Source of the DNA: Poronia punctata
Lineage: Eukaryota; Ascomycota; Sordariomycetes; Xylariales; Xylariaceae
Reading direction: 5' to 3'
Assembly: GCA_022579005.1 (NCBI GenBank)
Contig: MU401612.1
Span: 1-64,000, forward strand
DNA length: 64,000 bases
In this document: piece after piece, positions 38,491 through 49,929 of the stretch
Numbering within the stretch: position 1 is the stretch's first letter
Layout of the letters: the number at the start of each line of letters is the position of its first letter
Notes under the pieces: model-generated
What the model was told of the DNA's origin: nothing
The model's input: the letters and a program-made list of their open reading frames with translations, nothing else
The model's database searches: none
Program-made: the position numbers and the translations under genes

Positions 38491-40612
38491 ATGGCCACGA
38501 ACCTATGGGCAGTCATGCAGCGCCAGGAATGGTCGACAACTGTGTGGGTTCTGCTTCTTACCACCATCGCCACGCTTTCCTACCGCGTTTTTTGGCGGCC
38601 CGCCCTTCCAAAGAATGCGCCCGTGTGGTACAGGAAGGGGGACTGGCCCATCATCGGTACACTGGAGTTCTACTACGGCCGTCGTGCCGACTTCTTCAGG
38701 GACGCTCTTAAGGAGTCCAAGACTGGGAACTTTAGTTTCTATATTGGAAAAAAGCAAATTATCGGGACATCGGGCTCCCAGGGCAGAAAGCTTTTTTTCG
38801 AGAGCAAAGACCTCAATTTCCCCCAGGCGTATGTTGCCCTTGTGCCTTTGTTCAGTTCTTCTTTCTCTCTGCCATGTATTACATGGGGAAGCTCTGTTCG
38901 TTCCTTCCCATCGTTTCCGGCTGCCCATTTCTCGTCATCACCGAGTTAGACGGGTAAGAGGTGCGCAATGCCAACTGACAGCTTTTATTCTAGCTTTGCC
39001 GAGCTGCTCACAGGCCAACCTCAAGCCCCCAAGTCGAGTGGTGATGACTTCACCCAGACTTTCACCAAGGCTCTCATACCATTGATGAAGAAAGAGAACT
39101 TTGTCAAGAACTTAGATCTGTTGACTGGCGACACCAGGGCGGCTTGTGATGCCCTGGCCGCTGCGCCGCCATCGGTGGCCGATCCTAAGTGGCGCGTCAC
39201 GGATCCTTTCGAAAGCTTCTACGATATAGTGTACCAGCTGACGATGCGGACGGTCGGTGCCAACGACATCGCCGAGGACCCCAAGCTGCTGAGGTACACT
39301 CTTGACCTCTTCAACTGGTTCGAGAAGTCTGATTCTTTTGCTAAGGTGCATTTTCCCTGGCTGCCCACCCTCAACCACGCGCTTCGCATGTATTACGGTG
39401 CCAAGCTTGCCTTTGTCTTTCGCGACATTATCGAGAGGCGCAAGAAGACTGGCACCAAAGGCAACGACGCGCTACAATTTCTCATTGACAGGGGCCTTGG
39501 CTTGCAAGATATCGTGGTGGTATGTGTGTTCCCCCTTCCTCCTGTCCTGCCGCTGCCCCAAATCTCCCTTGCTAGACACCTAGGTCCTGTGTGGGTGCCC
39601 ATTTGCTGGTGGCCCACGTCGCCCCACCGTAGAACAAACCCCGTCTTCGAATGTATCATACCACCTCGCACTGGGGAACATGAAGCTGATAGGTTGCGCT
39701 CTCTACCAAGTTCGAGATTGGCGCATTGTTCGCCGGACAGCTAAACAGCGGCATCAATGCTGCTTACTTGCAGGTCTTTTTGACACAGAGTCCCGAATGG
39801 ATGGCGCGTCTGCGCGCTGAAGTGGATGCAGTTATTTTGAGACGTCGCACAAGCCTCTCACAATCGCGTGCCGATGTTCTTGGCGCACTAACTATTGAGG
39901 AGTGGGAGGGCGAGTTTCCACTCATTGACCTTGCCCTGCGCGAGACGATCCGCTTCTGTCTGCCTGGTGTCACTTTCCGTAAGAACACCTCGGGCCGTGA
40001 CCTCCCCATCGGTGATTCAGGCGAGGTCTTGCCAAACGGTGCCTTCATAGCGTATCCTGTTGAAGACATCATGTTCGGCGACTGGTACACTGATAAGAAC
40101 ACCTGGAATCCTGGGCGGTACCTCGAGGGAGTTGAAGAGGACAGAAAGGTGCCCCATGGGTATATGGGTTGGGGCAGTGGACGTCATCCTTGTTGTAAGT
40201 GCAGGCCTCCCCCCCCCCCCCCCGGGTCTATCTATCTCTTTGTAACGTCGCACTCAATCTACACTCGCCAACTTAGTAATTCCCTCTTAACCTGCCGAGC
40301 GAATAAGCTTACTTTCTCCTTCTTTCTTGATTCGCCGTCTCTTATCGAGGGGCAATTTTGGCTTGCCCAAAGAGCACTACTTAAGTTAAATAAATACTGA
40401 CGAAAACCAAACCCGCAGTGGGTATGAGATTTGCCAAGCTGGAGATGGCACTAATAACAGCCTACTTCGTTGGACTATTCGACTTTGAACTCTCGGACAT
40501 GGACGGTAATAGCGTGGTGCCTGACAAACCGATCCTCATGGACCGTAACCTGCACTCAGCCAGGAAACCAGCGAAGAACGTTTACCTACGTTATAAGCCG
40601 AGGTCTGACTGA
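38491..40612 (+). CDS. Cytochrome P450 monooxygenase, membrane-anchored
   Basis: Four exons, 38491-38828, 38994-39519, 39711-40194 and 40419-40612, give 513 residues, the usual P450 length. All introns are GT-AG and phase-consistent (165, 191 and 224 nt); the last contains a C13-14 tract. An N-terminal membrane anchor lies at about residues 17-35. The proline-rich hinge is followed by D-W-P-I-I-G. The I-helix segment reads F-A-G-Q-L-N-S-G-I-N near 294-303, the ExxR pair is E366/R369, and the haem loop is W-G-S-G-R-H-P-C-L-G with Cys449 as thiolate ligand. His in place of the usual Arg before the Cys resembles the CYP51-like group. The I-helix lacks the usual acidic-Thr pair. The substrate is unknown and no biosynthetic genes are adjacent. 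It probably acts in the endoplasmic reticulum with a P450 reductase. Confidence 0.87.
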
Positions 40613-41511
40613 GCCCGCTACATTAGAAACGCCGGACGATTACAAGCGGAGGAAGTGGGATTCAAATGGGGAGGGAACATTGACGAAGGGAGCGACATAT
40701 CTAGACATAGGATATGATGGTGGTGGAATAGAGTTTTGCGGCTGACAACCAAAGACGACGGAGGAGAAACCGGCGAGTCTCGAAGGAAGAGCTTTCGAGC
40801 TAAACTGGGTGTGGGTTGACGTGTACGGCACTGTTGGAGGGTGACACATCTACTGGATTCGGAAGAAGCGTGCATCCGCTCATAAACATGTATATAATAC
40901 GTAAGCGACCTACATTGCCTACCGTGAAGTCCATATCTTGTAGTTAGGTCAGACCAAGGACGGGAATTTGACATTCATCGCCGACGAAAAAATCCATGCA
41001 CGGGAATACTCTTGAAAAGCATCGTATTGCGCCACATTCCAAGTCACTTCCTCGAAACCAAAGGGATAACGGTTCAGTTTTTCTGCTACCTAGGAGCAAT
41101 GGGCGGGATCACGATCAAGTCCACCCCTCTTGGGACGCACAGGGCATTCCCCGTCCTCAGCTGAAAAGAAGCCAATAAGAGTCACTTACGAAGAGCAACA
41201 AATCCGATCAGCTCATCAACTAATTTTGGTATCTTTCCCTCATTAGCACGTCCAAGTTGACCCGTGCCCCAAGGCTATACAGTATCGAGTCCCCGAGCCG
41301 GTGGTGGTAATTACCACTGCGCACCCGACATTGTCGTTGCACCGTCCCGGCTTTGAGGCGAGAGATCCCATCCCCTCCTAGCCGCATCACTTATTGAGAC
41401 CCTACCGTAGTGTGGTCCCGCTATTCTTCCGTCGGCTTCTGCCCTTCTGAGTCAATAAGATTCTCACCAGATCGATGGGACCTTCCAGATGTATCGTCTC
41501 GGTTGGACATT
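40613..41511. other. Convergent intergenic region
   Basis: It lies between the 3' ends of the P450 (+) and RPS0 (-) genes. Small open frames here have no recognisable protein features. GC-normal, no repeats seen. Confidence 0.55.
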
Positions 41512-42509
41512 TTACCACTGATCCTTGGCCTCGGTCGCACCCCACTCACCAGTGGGGGCGGCGGCAGGTGCGCCGGAGACAGCGCCGGCCCACTCGTCAG
41601 TGCCGTCCCAGCCAGCTCCCGTAGCACCGGCGAAGCCAGCAGGAGCAGCTTCCCAGTCACCGGCTCCAGCGAAAGTGCCAGCCTCGATGGCGGCAGCGCC
41701 AACCTCCTCAGCACCGGGGAGCTTCTCCTCTTCGACCTTCTCCTCAGCCTCAGCCTCGGGGTCGCGGTCTGTAGGATTGTTAGTGGCTTGGTATTCATCA
41801 TGAGGATAGCACATCATAACGTACAGAAGTAAAGATCGACCATAACGTCCCAGGGAATGTCGCGGCTGCCAATGGTGCCTCGGATACGGAGGACCTCACG
41901 AGCAAGCATCCACCAGACGCAGCCGATGGCATGGCGACCCTTGTTATTGGTGGGGATGGCCACATCGACATACTCGGTGGGCGAGTCAGTGTCGCAGAGA
42001 GCAATAACTGGGATGTTGACGTAGGAAGCCTCCTTGATGGCCTGAGCGTCGGTGCGGGGATCGGTGACGATGATGAGACGAGGCTCCTTAAAGGAACGGG
42101 TGATGTAATTGGTAAAAGAACCGGGCGTGAATCGACCGGCGATGGCGACGGCACCGGTGTGAGAGGCGAACTTCAGCACTGCACGCTGACCATAAGGCCG
42201 GGCGGAGATGACACAGATATCGGCGGGGTTATCGACAGCAGCAATGATTCGAGCAGCGAGAACGATCTTCTCCCTACATAAGCAAAACTGTTTAGAGAGC
42301 GGCATATAATCAATTAATTGGGGCTCGAGTGATAAATACCAGGTCTTCCCGATGTTGAGAACGTTGACACCGTCAGCACGTGTCTTCCACAGGTAAGGCT
42401 CCATGTGAACCTGCAAGTTCTTGGAACCGAGATGGCTCTGGGCGGCCAAGAGCATTTCAATGTCCTGGGAAGTAGCCGCCATACAGGCGGGAAGGTTCGC
42501 GGGCGCCAT
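41512..42509 (-). CDS. RPS0: 40S ribosomal protein S0 (uS2)
   Basis: Minus-strand exons 42509-42340, 42273-41825 and 41768-41512 give 291 residues. The protein is the small-subunit protein uS2 (Rps0, laminin-receptor type), needed for 40S maturation. The N-terminal [22 protein letters not shown] and [14 protein letters not shown] are hallmark uS2 stretches. The tail is acidic and alanine/glycine-rich and ends ..E-A-K-D-Q-W. The first intron (66 nt, GTATTT..GTAG) is an exact multiple of three without a stop, so retention would add 22 residues. Removing it restores G-K-T-W-E-K-I, the family sequence. The second intron (56 nt, GTACGT..ACAG) has ACTAAC as branch site. The gene converges on the P450. 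Confidence 0.95.
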
Positions 42510-42896
42510 CTTGTCTAATTTGAGTAATTATTCGCGTGAAGCGGAAAGGAAGGGGGAGAGGCGGGCTGTTTAGCGGTTGAGCGCGAACTTCGTGATGTGC
42601 AAGGAAGAGAAGAAAAGTTCGCGATGCCTCTCAGAAAGCATGGGAATTTTGGGGCTCGCAATCTGGTGGGCTATCCAACCTATCGGGCTTAGGGCAAGCG
42701 AGGCTTGCACAACCCCGAAGCGCAGTGGGGTGCTTACCTCAGCTAGGACTCAGAAACTATGGGGGTCGACTGATAAGTGGTGATAAGAAGGACCACCTGT
42801 ACCTATCGGTATCTGGCATATCCATCATACCTAAGATGGTAAGGTGCCAAATCCCAGGCTGGACGGAGCTTTTGTTCACCCGATTTGAGTCTATCG
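42510..42896 (-). promoter_or_regulatory. RPS0 upstream region
   Basis: About 390 bp of GC-normal DNA separates the RPS0 start from the repeat cluster, so the promoter must be compact or extend into repeats. No specific element was recognised. Confidence 0.4.
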
Positions 42897-42975
42897 CTAT
42901 GCCTAACAACGCCGCCAAGAGTGTTGTGGATCACTACACGTATGTAAGTACCTAATTACAAGATCCTCATGGACA
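42897..42975 (+). repeat. 79-bp direct repeat, left copy
   Basis: It is identical to 50645-50723 except for two changes, both G here and A in the right copy (GTGGATC/GTAGATC and ACGTATGTAAG/ACGTATATAAG). The two copies bracket the whole LTR/hAT cluster. Confidence 0.85.
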
Positions 42976-43697
42976 TATAAGTTGGATTGGATAAGTAATT
43001 ATGGTATGTAGAAGTGTTAGAGGGATACAGTGCCCTGACTGTAAAGGACCCTTTAATATAGCCTAATCCGTACCTTCCCCTATACACGGCCAAACCTTCC
43101 TTGCAACGAGCACCGCTGAGAGCGAAAACTACACACAAACACAAACTGCTAGAATACCTTTAGATTTACTATAATTAACCTTGTTTTTAAAAATCTATTT
43201 TAAATACTTTTAAATGTAATTACTTTATAAAGTCTTTGTTTTTTACCTAGGTTTCTTTTTACTTTTAGAAATATGTTAAATAGTAAAGGTTAAAGTAGAG
43301 TTTTATACTAGAATTTTTTAGATTAAATTAAAATAAACTCGTTTTTAATATTAATTATAATAAATTTAAAAAATAAAAGGGTAGTGTATATATATAGGTA
43401 TTTTTTTTCTTCTCTTTACTTAAGCCTGCAAGCAAGAAGGTATAGTTAGTATATAAGTATAGGTTAAAATAGTAGCATTGCTTATACTTTTTTTAATTTT
43501 GTAAATATATATATTATAGCGTAGCTAAAAAAAACGCTAAAATAAAGAGCAAAAGCGATAATAGCAGCAAGGTATATACGCTAGTATAACCGTTAAAATT
43601 ATATATTAAATATATATAATTAACCTTAATATTTTAATGTATATAATATACTATAATAAAAAACTGCGTAGGTTTAAATCTTGCAGCTTTTATTATA
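42976..43697 (+). repeat. LTR-like repeat D1
   Basis: It starts near TATAAGTTGGATTGGATAAG and ends near TTGCAGCTTTTA. It matches 43793-44520 over its full length, with differences mostly transitions. The left 170 bp is almost RIP-free. There is no ORF. The repeated 0.72-kb unit and its clustering suggest solo LTRs, but clear TG...CA ends were not found. Confidence 0.6.
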
Positions 43698-43793
43698 AGT
43701 TAAATTAAATAAGTAATTATAGTATATAAAAGTGTTAAAGAAATATAGTGCTTTAACTATAAAAAACCCTTTAATATAGCCTAATCTATATTT
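43692..43793 (+). repeat. Truncated LTR-like repeat between D1 and D2
   Basis: Only the first 98 bp or so of the D unit is present (TAAGTTAAATTAAATAAG through CCTAATCTATATTT). D2 restarts immediately after it. Confidence 0.6.
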
Positions 43794-44521
43794 AAGTTAA
43801 ATTAAATAAGTAATTATAGTATATAAAAAGTGTTAAAGGAATATAGTGCCTTAACTATAAAAGACCTTTTAATATAGCTTAATTTATACTTTTCCTTATA
43901 TATAGCTAAACTTTTTTTATAATAAGTACTGCTAAAGGCAAAAACTATATATAAATATAAACTGCTAAAATACCTTTAAATTTACTATAATTAACTTTGT
44001 TTTTAAAAATTTATTTTAAATACTTTTAAATATAATTACTTTATAAAGTCTCCTTTTTTTACTTAGGTTTTTTTTTACTTTTAAAAATACGTTAGATAAT
44101 AAAGGTTAAAGTAAAGTTTTATACTAGAATTTTTTAAATTAAATTAATATAAACCCGTTTTTAACGTTAATTATAATAAATTTAAAAAATAAAAAAGTAG
44201 TATATATATATAAGTATTTCTTTTTTTCTTTTCTTTTTATTTAAGCCTGCAAGCAAGAAGGTATAGTTAGTATATAAGTATAAGTTAAAATAGTAGCATT
44301 GCTTATACTTCTTTTAATTTTATAAGTATATATGTTATAGCGTAGCTAAAAGAAACGCTAAAATAAAAAGCAAAAGCAACGGCAGCAGCAAGGTATGCAC
44401 GCCGGTATAACCGTTAAAATTATATATTAAATATATATAATTAACCTTAATATCTTAATGTATATAATGTACCGCGATAGGAGAACGCAAACAGGATTTA
44501 GACGAAGGCGGCAGCTTTTAC
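43793..44521 (+). repeat. LTR-like repeat D2
   Basis: It is a full-length second copy of D1. Its end (GCGGCAGCTTTTAC) abuts the left terminus of the hAT element, and its last eight bases form the target duplication. Confidence 0.6.
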
Positions 44522-44992
44522 TAGGGCTGTTAAATTAGTATGTAGTAATTAGTACTACATGTAGTATTACTATATATAGTATAGTATTAGTACAAGATTT
44601 TCATTACTACAGTAGTATTAGTATAGGTCATTATTATACTATACTTTTTATAGTAATACTAAATACTATATATAGTATTACTACATTACTATAAAAGTTA
44701 ATTTGCACTGTATTACACTGTAAGATATACTGTGCTATATAGTGCAAATAACATTTTTATTGTTTTTTATACTGTTTATATTTTTATATAAGTAATTTTT
44801 AAAAATTTATTTTTAAAAAAATTATAATATATTATTATAAATAGTGTTATATTAAAAGTAGTTAATTAAATAAAAATATTTACTTAAAAATATTAATAAA
44901 TTATAACTTATTATATATAATACTTAATATATACTTAAAAATAATAATAAAGTATATATAAAATAAAAAAATTAAATTAAACTATAATAAAA

Positions 44993-45400
44993 GTTAGCTT
45001 TATAAAAATAAAAAGGTATATAATAAACTTACTATATTTGCTTATAATAATATTATAAATATTATATAATAAAGGTATTATATATTGCTATAAAAGAGGT
45101 TAGCTTTATAAAAATAAAAAGATATATAAAAAACTTACTATATTTGCTTATAATAATATTATAAATATTATATAATAAAGGTATTATATATTGCTATAAA
45201 AGAAGTTAGCTTTATAAAAATAAAAAAGTATATAATAAACTTATTATATTTGCTTATAATAATATTATAAATATTATGTAATAAAGGTATTATATATTGC
45301 TATAAAAGAGGTTAGCTTTATAAAAATAAAAAGGTATATAAAAGACTTACTATATTTATTTATAATAATAAAATATAAATATATTTATAATAATTTTATT
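44993..45400 (+). repeat. 106-bp tandem repeat, about four copies
   Basis: Units begin GTTAGCTTTATAAAAATAAA at 44993, 45099, 45205 and 45311, giving an exact 106-bp period. They lie in the left subterminal part of the hAT element. The last unit is partial. Confidence 0.9.
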
Positions 45401-46036
45401 ATTATAATAAAATAAAATGTACTAAAAATAAAGTTAATATAATAAAAAAGTAAATAATAAGATTTATATATACTTTTTATTTATTAAGATATTTTTATTA
45501 TTATAATATTAACTTTAATTAATATTATAATAATAAAAACCTTTAAATAATATAAGATATTTTTATTATAGTAATAATAACAAAAGTTAATATTATTATA
45601 AAAAAAACCTTTAAACTATAAAGTAATGTTAATATAATAATAGTAAAAAGAATAAAAAGCAACTTACTATTAAAGTAAATTAAACATTATGCTAACAAAA
45701 TAATAATAATAATGTAGTAAAAAATAAATAAAATAATGTAGTAAAAAGGATATTAAAATATATTAAAAGGTATACATTAATGTAGTAAAAAAGTGTTAAA
45801 ATAATGTAGTAAAAGAGGGTATAATAAAACAATAATAAAAATATTTTAATATAAAATATATTTATTTAAAGAATAGAAAAAGTAAAATAAAATAGTTAAA
45901 AATAAAAGCTAAATAATAAAGGGTAAAATAGAAAAAGAAAAAGTAAATAATAATAAAAAAATAATTAAAAAGTAGGTAGGAAAAAAGGTAAGTATATATA
46001 AAGAATTATATATATATAAAAACCTATATAAAATAA

Positions 46037-46432
46037 TTGCCGAAAATAACTGCTAAAGAAAAACGGGATTAAAAGCTAGAATTAATAATAAAACCGAAAA
46101 TAAAACCGAAAAAAACTGCCGAAAAAAACTGCTAAAAAAAAACGGAATTAAAAGCTGGAATTAAGAATAAAGCCGAAAAAAACGGAATTAAAAGCTGGAA
46201 TTAATAATAAAACCGAAAATAGGACCGAAAATAACTGCCGAAAATAACTGCCGAAAAAAACTGCTGAAAAAAACGGAATTAAAAGCTGGAATTAAGAATA
46301 AAGCCGAAAAAAACGGAATTAAAAGCTGGAATTAAGAATAAAGCCGAAAAAAACGGAATTAAAAGCTAGAATTAATAATAAAACCGAAAATAGGACCGAA
46401 AATAACTGCCGAAAATAACTACCGAAAATAAA
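46037..46432 (+). repeat. Minisatellite with GCCGAAAA / GGAATTAAAAGC units
   Basis: Interspersed short units (ACTGCCGAAAATA and ACGGAATTAAAAGCTGG) repeat about ten times. The CG dinucleotides are retained while the surroundings are AT-rich. It lies upstream of the transposase region. Confidence 0.8.
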
Positions 46433-46679
46433 TTGCAAAAATAAATTTTAAAAGAACAAATTACGCAATAATAACGTTGTATAACTTATAAATTAACAGA
46501 TTAAATAATATTAATATAATAGTTTTTTTAAAATATATATAAAAGTTAATTTCCCTTCGTTTTTTAGTTTCCTTTTTATTAGTATTACATTTTACCTTTA
46601 TCTACTACTATTAACTACCTTTACCTTTATTTTATATTTTACCCTTTACCTTTTATTTTATTTTTTATTTTTTTTATTT

Positions 46680-49510
46680 TAAAAAAATAAAAATAGCTTC
46701 TTTTTACAGCGATTCAACTTATCCTAATTTGAAAGTACCTCACAAGGTAAATACCAAATTAGGTAGTAAATTATTTACTAATACTGGTAATAATTTAGAA
46801 AATTCGGTTAATTTAACTAATTCTAATTAAAAATCCTTTAAATTAAATGATAATAATTCTTCTATTTATATTTTAAAAGAAAAGCTTTTTATAAAAGCCT
46901 TATTACCTTTTAAAGATAATAAACCTTAAGAAATGCTAATACAGTGTACTATGTAAGTTATATTCCTTTTTCCTTTTTTCTTTTTTTATTTTCTTTTTGT
47001 TTTCTTTTTTTTCTTTTTTTTCTTTTTTTTTTGCTAATATTATAAATAGTTGTACCTATAAAAAAAAGGTTCTAGCAAAACAATTTTAATCTTCGAATTT
47101 TGTTAAGCATTATTAACATAAACATCTAAATATTGCTTATAATAAAGCAAGTTAAAAAAAAAAAAAAAAGTAGGTTTTTTTCCTTTTCCTTTTTTTTTAT
47201 TTTTTTTGCTAATATATTATAAAATCAGATCAACTAAGTAAAGAATATTTCTTTACTTTAAATTATCAAAAACGCCCTCAAAATAATACTATTATTAATA
47301 ATAATGTTAAAAATATTTTAAATAATAAAAATTTAAATTTTATTATTAAAAATAACTTAGCATTTAATATTATTAATTTTAATACATTTTAAAAATTAAT
47401 TACCTTTTTTAAACTGCAAGTCTTCTTTTTCTTTTTTTAACTTTTTAAAATAAAAAAAGAAAAAATACTAATTATTTAATAAGAAAATTACTATAAACCG
47501 GCATATTATTAAATTATTACTTAATTTAAATTTTAAATCAAGCTTAATAGCTTTTAATAATAAATTAAAAGTTATTATTAAAAATAATAGAAAATTTTCT
47601 ATTATTTTTAATATTTAAACTTTAAATTTGCAAACAGCCTTTATAGGTATTATTATTTCTTTTATAAATTCTAATTTTAACTTAATTTATAAGTTAATCG
47701 GTTTTAAAAAAATAACAAACCAGCATACTAGTTTAAATATATTTAAAACTTTTTAAAATATATTAAAACTATATACTTGTATTACGTTTAATATAATATT
47801 AAAGTATATTTTTTTTTTTCCTTTTTGCTAATTGTTTAATAGTATTATACAAGATAATGCAGCAAATAACAATACGTTTTTAAATTTATTTAAAAGGGAT
47901 TTTTTTAATACCTTTTAAATAGATTTTTAAAATGATATTTAATGTATTGTATATATTATTAATTTAATAGTGCAAGAAATCTTAAAACAATATATATTAA
48001 CTTTTAAAGAAACTAAAGAGTTAATTATATATATTACAAACGGTCAAAATAATTAAGGTTATAATAATTAACTAAGTAAGTACTTTTTCTTTATTTATTT
48101 TATTTTTATTTTATTTTTATTATTTTACTAATATTTTTTTAAATTTAATAACAAAAATTTGACAAATTGTTGTTTTAACTAAATATACCGCCAAAATTAA
48201 GGAATTATTGCTTAAAGGAATCGAAAAAGCAAAGAAAAACAAAATTTTACCTAAAACATATAATGTTAAAAAAATTCCTTTAGGTATTTTTTCTCTTTTC
48301 CCCTTTTCCTTTCTTTTTTTTCTTTTTTCTTTTTCTTTTTTTATTTTAATTAAAAGCTAATATTAATATAGATAATTTAACCCAGTAGAATTTAAAGTTT
48401 AAAATGCTTAGCGTTTTACTTAAATTAAAAGATCCTTTTAAACATGTTTTTCAATTTACTTTAAATTTAAAATTTAAAGGAATTTATTTAAATTCTACTA
48501 ATTAGTTTATTATTAAACAGTTAAAAAACTTATTTAATATTTTTGTTAAACTATTAGTTAAACTTTAAAGAAAAGTATATACTACTCTTTTTAAATTATT
48601 TTTATATATTTATAAAATATATAAAAATTTAGAAGACTTTATATAACAAAGTCGGGCTATTATAAAAAGAGATCCTATAGTTGTAAGTATTTTTTTCCTC
48701 TTTTAATTTCTTTTTTTTAGCTAATCTTTTATAAGAACCTATTTTTTCTAATTTTATTACTGCTATTAAAAGTGGTATTCAAAAATTAAAAAAATACTTT
48801 TTGCAAGAATTATACCAACAGTCCCTTTTTCAATATAAAGCTTATATTTTAAGCTTAATATTAGACCCTCGGTTTAAAACCTCTCATTTTAAATTTAACA
48901 GCTTTTTACACTTTTATTTTAACATTAAAAGTGATATTATTTCTTTATTAAAAAAAAATATAACTAGTAAGCTTTTTTATATGTTTTTTTATTTTTTTTA
49001 TTTCTTTATTTCTTTTATTTTTTTCTTTATTATTAACATACTTTTTAGGAACGCTATACTTAGTAATAATAATATTACTAGTTAGAATTTTAACCTTATA
49101 AATAATTCTAGTTCTAACTTAGAAAAAGAATTTTATATAAAGTTAAATTCTCCTCTTATTAAAAAAGAATTTTCAATTTATTTAAAAAAGCCTTTAAAGC
49201 CAAAAAATGTAAGTGTTTTTTTTTTCTTTTATTTCTTTTTTATTTCCTTTATTTTTATTAACCTTTATAATTATAGGTTAATTCTTTATAATATTAGAAA
49301 ATAAACAGTATTCGTTTTCTAATATTAACAAATATAGCTAAAATATATTTAGCTATACTAGCATCTTTTGCAGCTATTAAAAAGGTTTTTTTATTAGTAG
49401 TAATATTATTACTAAAAATAAAAATAGCCTTAGCCTAAAAACAGTAAAGGCAATAATTCTATTAAAAAGTTAGAATATTACGGATTTAAATTCTATTAAT
49501 TTAAAAAATA
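46680..49510 (+). pseudogene. hAT transposase gene, stop-broken, multi-intron
   Basis: Short coding-like blocks alternate with at least six intron-like segments: 46953-47049, 47170-47228, 47804-47842, 48284-48371, 48683-48735 and 49209-49276. Each has a GTAAGT- or GTATAT-type donor, a long C/T tract, in most cases GCTAAT as branch site, and an AG end. The longest open block (48801-49085) includes L-I-L-D-P-R-F-K at 48858-48878, a conserved motif near the C-terminal part of hAT transposases. Many TAA/TAG codons fit RIP of CAA, CAG and TGG. It would have catalysed cut-and-paste transposition. The first exon and the stop were not located. Confidence 0.65.
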
Positions 49511-49517
49511 AAAGCTA

Positions 49518-49690
49518 AATATAATTTTCCTTTATTTTCCTTTATTTTCCTTTATTTCTTTTATTTTCCTTTTATTTCCCTTTATTTTCTTTATTTCCCT
49601 TTATTTTCTTTATTTTCTTTATTTTCTTTATTTTCTTTATTTTCTTTATTTTCTTTATTTTGTTTATTTTGTTTATTTTCTTTTATTAAC
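49518..49690 (+). repeat. TTTATTTTC microsatellite
   Basis: About 170 bp of TTTATTTTCC/TTTATTTTC units lies downstream of the transposase remnant, inside the hAT element. Confidence 0.85.
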
Positions 49691-49929
49691 TTAGTTACTT
49701 TACCTATATATTTACCTTTAAAATTTTTTAAAAATTTAAATTTTTTAAAAAAAACTATAGTAATTTTTGTAGTAATTATAGTATTACTATATACTATAGT
49801 AGTAATTATTATATATAGTATTAGTATAAGCTATTACTAAAGCTTATAGTATTAGTATAGGCAATTACTAACTATATATAGTATTAGTATAGGCAATTAC
49901 TACATTAGTATTACTAATTTACAGCCCTA

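Larger units (their letters stand above)
44522..49929 (+). mobile_element. Full-length hAT DNA transposon, RIP-damaged
   Basis: The terminal inverted repeats are TAGGGCTGTTAAATTAGTA at the left and, reverse-complemented, TAGGGCTGTAAATTAGTA at the right. An 8-bp target duplication flanks it: GCTTTTAC (44514-44521) and GCTCTTAC (49930-49937), differing by one C-to-T. Eight-base duplications and such ends are typical of the hAT superfamily. Both subterminal regions are full of short TACTAATAC/GTATTAGTA motifs, which in hAT elements are likely transposase-binding repeats. A degraded transposase gene occupies the right half. The 602-bp MITE at 62640 shares its ends. Confidence 0.85.

Noticed and set aside
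40996..41178. Small open frame between the P450 and RPS0
   Set aside because: Composition and content show no protein-like features, and it lies in a convergent 3' region.
42577..42955. Two overlapping short frames upstream of RPS0
   Set aside because: They overlap the RPS0 promoter region and the 79-bp repeat; no family resemblance.
48801..49085. Independent small gene
   Set aside because: It starts at a non-ATG codon between intron-like segments and carries a hAT motif, so it is one exon of the transposase remnant.
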